9,576 nt of DNA, from the NCBI GenBank assembly GCA_037443545.1, contig JBBIOD010000074.1, positions 1 through 9,576 of the forward strand, in the 5' to 3' direction. This DNA is from JASEGV01 sp037443545. GTDB taxonomy: Bacteria; Bacteroidota; Ignavibacteria; UBA10030; BY39. This document shows, in pieces, positions 7,354 to 9,576 of the stretch. The notes beneath the pieces are model-generated. The model ran no database searches, was not told the origin of the DNA, and was given only the letters and a program-made list of their open reading frames with translations. The position numbers were made by a program, and so were the translations under genes. How positions within the stretch are numbered: position 1 is the first letter of the stretch; each line of letters begins with the position of its first letter.

Positions 7354-8505
7354 TTATTTAATAAGCGTCATCTTTTTCGTGCTCGTATAAATATTTTTTC
7401 CCGCTGTTGTTACAAGTTTGGAAAAATAGATTCCCGATGATATCTGATCCGCATTAAAAAATACTGATTTGGTGCCGGCTTCCTGATATCCGTCAACGAG
7501 GGTGCACACTTCCTGTCCGTAGATATTATAAACTTTCAGTGTTACGTGAGCGTTATTCGAAAGCTTAAAAGTAATTTGTGTGGCAGGATTGAATGGATTT
7601 GGATAATTTTGTTCGAGTATGTAACCTTCGGGGATATAATGAGCTAACTTGCTGCCATCAACCGAAGCAGTTTTAGAATTCACCCAGGCAGTGTACCAGA
7701 TTCTTGCAAGTGCTTTTGACGAACGTTGCAACTGATCGTTTGTGAGGCGTTCTGTTTTTTCCCAAAGCGCTGCGTAATAACTCGATGGTGCTGTTCCTGT
7801 TCCACTATAGCCTGAAATAGATTTGGCATAATTGTCAGCAAGTATTATGGAATCGACTAGCGAATTTGAATGAATTATGTATTCAAATATAAAATCGATT
7901 GGTGAAGCTACATAGAAGACTGAATCTGTTTGAATGTTGATTTGTGCTTGATACTTATTCAGCATGGTCGATTCATAACGTGAATGAATTCCAGTATTGC
8001 CTGTAAGCTGTCCGTCGTAATTTAGTGTGCAATGAAGTGGCTGATGTCCATCGCCAACATAATGGCCTATATCGCTTGCTGTTTGTTTGACTTTTGCCAA
8101 ATCGTTGCGTGCTAATTGTACAGTCAGCGAATCCATAAGCCATTCCACGAACCATGGATTTGTTCCGTTCTCTTTCACACGCTGCCATCCGTAGAGGATA
8201 ATTAATGAGTCAAGGTTACGAGTCATTGTTTTAAAATTTGGATAATCATCTATGTCGAGAAAATGTCGCCATCGTTCCGATAAAAAAGTTGTATCCGTAT
8301 ACACCCTTCGGATATCCGCATCCGAAGCGTGCGCCTCGTAAAACAAGCTATCAGCTTTAAACGAATTCATCTCGTCTGGAAGATGGATAACTGCTTTTTT
8401 GTTAATTATTTTATGACCTGTGGACCCCCAGCTAAAAACTAATTGGCTGGATAGTATGAATAAAATTAAACTCAGAACGATGGAATTGATAAACTGCTTA
8501 CTCAT
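7354..8505 (-). CDS. Secreted zinc-dependent hydrolase, S1/P1 nuclease / phospholipase C superfamily, with T9SS type A sorting domain
   Basis: 383 residues. A signal peptide (1-25, ending L-V-F-S) should be cut just before W26. That matters because the mature N-terminal Trp is itself a zinc ligand in this family. All nine ligands of the trinuclear zinc site can be placed: W26, H31 (W-G-S-T-G-H), D64, H81 (W-R-H-F), H148, D152 and H158 (G-H-Y-V-G-D-x-H-Q-P-L-H), H174 and E178 (H-S-R-Y-E). The spacings W+5-H, H+4-D+6-H and H+4-acid match the family. The last ligand is Glu, as I recall for bacterial phospholipase C, rather than the Asp of P1 nuclease, so the substrate may be phospholipid, nucleic acid or another phosphodiester. 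The core ends near 285. From about 294 to 383 is a T9SS type A tail (Y-P-N-P-F-N-P-A-T-Q-I, then S-S-G-I-Y-F), predicting export across the outer membrane. No Shine-Dalgarno is seen; mnmA follows after 4 bp. Confidence 0.9.
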   Translation of the reverse strand: MSKQFINSIVLSLILFILSSQLVFSWGSTGHKIINKKAVIHLPDEMNSFKADSLFYEAHASDADIRRVYTDTTFLSERWRHFLDIDDYPNFKTMTRNLDSLIILYGWQRVKENGTNPWFVEWLMDSLTVQLARNDLAKVKQTASDIGHYVGDGHQPLHCTLNYDGQLTGNTGIHSRYESTMLNKYQAQINIQTDSVFYVASPIDFIFEYIIHSNSLVDSIILADNYAKSISGYSGTGTAPSSYYAALWEKTERLTNDQLQRSSKALARIWYTAWVNSKTASVDGSKLAHYIPEGYILEQNYPNPFNPATQITFKLSNNAHVTLKVYNIYGQEVCTLVDGYQEAGTKSVFFNADQISSGIYFSKLVTTAGKNIYTSTKKMTLIK

Positions 8506-8592
8506 TTAGTTTCAAATTGTGTTTTTATTATCGTTAATTGTGTATAATATAAAAACAATTTGATTAATCTAAAAGCTTTGTTAAACGCTGAT

Positions 8593-8622
8593 TTGAATTT
8601 TTGAGTAGGAATTATTTATATT
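8593..8622 (+). promoter_or_regulatory. Putative promoter for the RNA methyltransferase gene
   Basis: TTGAAT (8593-8598, four of six) and TATATT (8617-8622, five of six) are separated by 18 bp. Transcription would begin near 8630, leaving a leader of about 85 nt. The -10 box is TATATT followed by G, the same string as in the candidate promoter at 2202-2230. Judged by eye only. Confidence 0.4.
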
Positions 8623-8634
8623 GAAACCACTTAG

Positions 8635-8647
8635 GCGAAAACTTACA
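8635..8647 (+). repeat. Direct repeat, copy 1 (leader copy)
   Basis: GCGAAAACTTACA occurs here and again at 8717-8729, 82 bp downstream, with all 13 bases identical. This copy lies close to the predicted 5' end of the methyltransferase mRNA. It has no start codon: AGG stands where the gene has GTG. Confidence 0.6.
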
Positions 8648-8714
8648 AATATTAATTGATATCTTAAAAGAACTTTGATGATTTAGAAGAAAAATTAATT
8701 TTTTAAACAACCTC

Positions 8715-9251
8715 GTGCGAAAACTTACACATACAGAAATATCAAAATACCGCTACTCGAAGGAGCAATTGATTAGCGAACCGCGATTCCCCATTTATGT
8801 TCTATTAGATAACATCAGAAGTTTGTATAATGTCGGCTCAATTTTTAGAACATCCGACGGTGCCAAAATTTCAAAACTGATTCTGACAGGTTACACTCCT
8901 TATCCACCCCGAAAAGAAATCGAGAAAACTGCATTAGGCTCAATCGAAACAGTTCCATTTGAATATTTCAAAAATCCTTTAGATGCCATAGCAAAACTAA
9001 AATCGGAATCAATAAAGATTTGTTTGTTGGAACAAACAACAGAAAGCAAACCATATTTCACTTTAACGAAGGATGATTTTCCATTATGTCTCGTAGTTGG
9101 AAATGAAATCACAGGGGTATCGAAAGAAATAATTGAAGTGGCAGATTTTGCAGTAGATATACCGATGTTCGGTTTGAAGCAATCGTTGAATGCGGCAGTT
9201 GCTTATGCGATTACTGTGTTTGAGATGGTGAAAATTTTAAAACAAGATTGA
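8715..9251 (+). CDS. SpoU/TrmH-family RNA 2'-O-methyltransferase
   Basis: 178 residues, typical of the short members that lack extra RNA-binding domains. The family transfers a methyl group from S-adenosylmethionine to a ribose 2'-OH in tRNA or rRNA through a trefoil-knot (SPOUT) fold and works as a dimer. The three SpoU motifs are clear: motif 1 with N39 and R45 (D-N-I-R-S-L-Y-N-V-G-S-I-F-R-T, 32-46), motif 2 L-V-V-G-N-E-I-T-G-V-S (126-136) with E131, and motif 3 I-P-M-F-G-L-K-Q-S-L-N-A-A-V-A (149-163) with S157 and N159. The target nucleotide cannot be told from sequence. The start is GTG: an in-frame TGA at 8679 leaves no upstream ATG, and the first clear family motif begins soon after. 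No Shine-Dalgarno is visible. The gene is divergent from the hydrolase and convergent with the next gene, with 7 bp between stops. Confidence 0.92.
   Translation: MRKLTHTEISKYRYSKEQLISEPRFPIYVLLDNIRSLYNVGSIFRTSDGAKISKLILTGYTPYPPRKEIEKTALGSIETVPFEYFKNPLDAIAKLKSESIKICLLEQTTESKPYFTLTKDDFPLCLVVGNEITGVSKEIIEVADFAVDIPMFGLKQSLNAAVAYAITVFEMVKILKQD
8717..8729 (+). repeat. Direct repeat, copy 2 (over the start codon)
   Basis: Second copy of GCGAAAACTTACA. It begins with the G of the GTG start and covers codons 2-5 of the methyltransferase gene. See the copy at 8635-8647. The two copies keep the same reading frame relative to their flanks (CGA AAA CTT ACA), and then diverge. Confidence 0.6.
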
Positions 9252-9258
9252 GTTCGAT

Positions 9259-9576
9259 TTAATATTTAACAACAAAAGCCAAAGTAAAATATTCAGTTTT
9301 CTCGTGTGTATGAATACGGAGCACACCGTAATGGACTAACCTAACCAAAATTCGTGAAGCCCGCCGATCGCTTATATTAACTAATCTTCCAAATTCACGA
9401 ACCGTAATTCTTTCGTTGGTTTCAAGGTATTGAAAAAGCCGCTTTTCGTTTTCGCCGATCGAAAATCGCACCGGAGGGGTTTCAGGATTTTCGCTCTTCA
9501 AAATTTTAACCACCTCGTTGCTCGCCATCATAGTTTTGTCGTTGATACGAATGTACACACGTGTCGATTCCCCCTC
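9259..9576 (-). CDS. C-terminal part of a protein ending in a winged-helix-like domain (truncated by the window edge; possibly an AlbA_2/Schlafen-like ATP-binding regulator)
   Basis: The frame is open from the right edge to the TAA at 9261-9259, giving 105 visible residues. A GTG at 9558 could start a 99-residue protein, but the residues before it (E-G-E-S-T-R) run straight into V-Y-I-R-I-N-D-K-T without a stop, so a longer gene entering from the right is more likely. The R-I-N-D-K-T-M-M-A-S-N-E segment resembles the end of the AlbA_2 (Schlafen-AAA) domain in putative DNA-binding or ATP-binding proteins, where a winged helix often follows. The last 65 or so residues fit a winged helix: a helix with L-F-Q-Y-L, I-T-V-R-E-F-G-R-L-V-N-I-S as the helix-turn, R-A-S-R-I-L-V-R-L-V-H-Y-G-V-L as the recognition helix, and a strand pair. 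The family assignment is from memory and moderate; DNA binding is inference. Confidence 0.6.
   Translation of the reverse strand, partial: EGESTRVYIRINDKTMMASNEVVKILKSENPETPPVRFSIGENEKRLFQYLETNERITVREFGRLVNISDRRASRILVRLVHYGVLRIHTHEKTEYFTLAFVVKY

Larger units (their letters stand above)
8506..8714. other. Divergent intergenic region between the hydrolase and the RNA methyltransferase genes
   Basis: 209 bp, strongly AT-rich, with no ORF worth calling. It must hold the start of transcription for both genes. On the plus strand a good promoter-like pair lies at 8593-8622. For the hydrolase the best I can see is an AT-rich cluster around 8543-8551 (TATAAT on plus, TATTAT/TATATT on minus) without a convincing -35 partner. 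A 13-bp sequence at 8635-8647 is repeated over the methyltransferase start codon. Confidence 0.5.

Noticed and set aside
7973..8188. A 71-codon open frame on the minus strand within the hydrolase gene
   Set aside because: It overlaps the hydrolase gene in another frame, over the conserved zinc-binding region, and encodes nothing recognisable.
8506..8714. A tRNA or small RNA gene in the divergent gap
   Set aside because: No cloverleaf, T-loop sequence or stable GC-rich stem is visible; the region is AT-rich and best explained as promoters and leader.

Overview
The window reads as an ordinary, gene-dense stretch of a chromosome from the Bacteroidota/Chlorobiota side of the FCB group, most likely an Ignavibacteria-like organism. 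The reasons are: two secreted proteins end in type IX secretion (T9SS) sorting domains, one with the Y-P-N-P-F-N-P-x-T-x-I wording common in Ignavibacteria and relatives; intergenic DNA is AT-rich; and only one of the gene starts (the acyl-CoA carboxylase) has a clear Shine-Dalgarno sequence, as expected for a group that uses it sparingly. I see no tRNA, rRNA, CRISPR array, insertion sequence or phage gene.

Layout. Five genes lie head to tail on the minus strand, so in transcription order they run from right to left: a secreted zinc-dependent S1/P1-nuclease/phospholipase-C-family enzyme with a T9SS tail (8505-7354); mnmA, tRNA 2-thiouridylase, only 4 bp behind it (7349-6237); an acyl-CoA carboxylase carboxyltransferase subunit (6094-4547); a lipoprotein lytic transglycosylase with four LysM repeats (4438-2255, TTG start); and a large secreted T9SS-substrate protein with calcium-loop-like and fibronectin-like parts (2163-1). 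Right of a 209-bp divergent intergenic region, a SpoU/TrmH-family RNA methyltransferase (8715-9251) runs on the plus strand. It converges, with a 7-bp gap, on the 3' end of a minus-strand gene that enters from the right edge (9576-9259), whose visible part ends in a winged-helix-like domain.

How the parts relate. The hydrolase and mnmA look co-transcribed and possibly translationally coupled, although their functions are unrelated. The carboxylase, the lytic transglycosylase and the large secreted protein each have a 90-140 bp upstream gap. Two of those gaps carry a good promoter-like pair of hexamers with 17-bp spacing, so these genes are probably transcribed separately despite sharing a strand. 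Themes are cell envelope and secretion (three genes), RNA modification (mnmA and the methyltransferase) and propionyl-CoA-type carboxylation (one gene without its biotin partners). No functional cassette is evident.

I found no convincing new multi-gene system. The points most worth a second look are the zinc-ligand layout of the T9SS-secreted hydrolase, the three-cysteine site in MnmA, a 13-bp direct repeat that spans the methyltransferase start codon, a 7-bp tandem repeat next to a GC-rich hairpin upstream of the carboxylase gene, and the truncated gene at the right edge.
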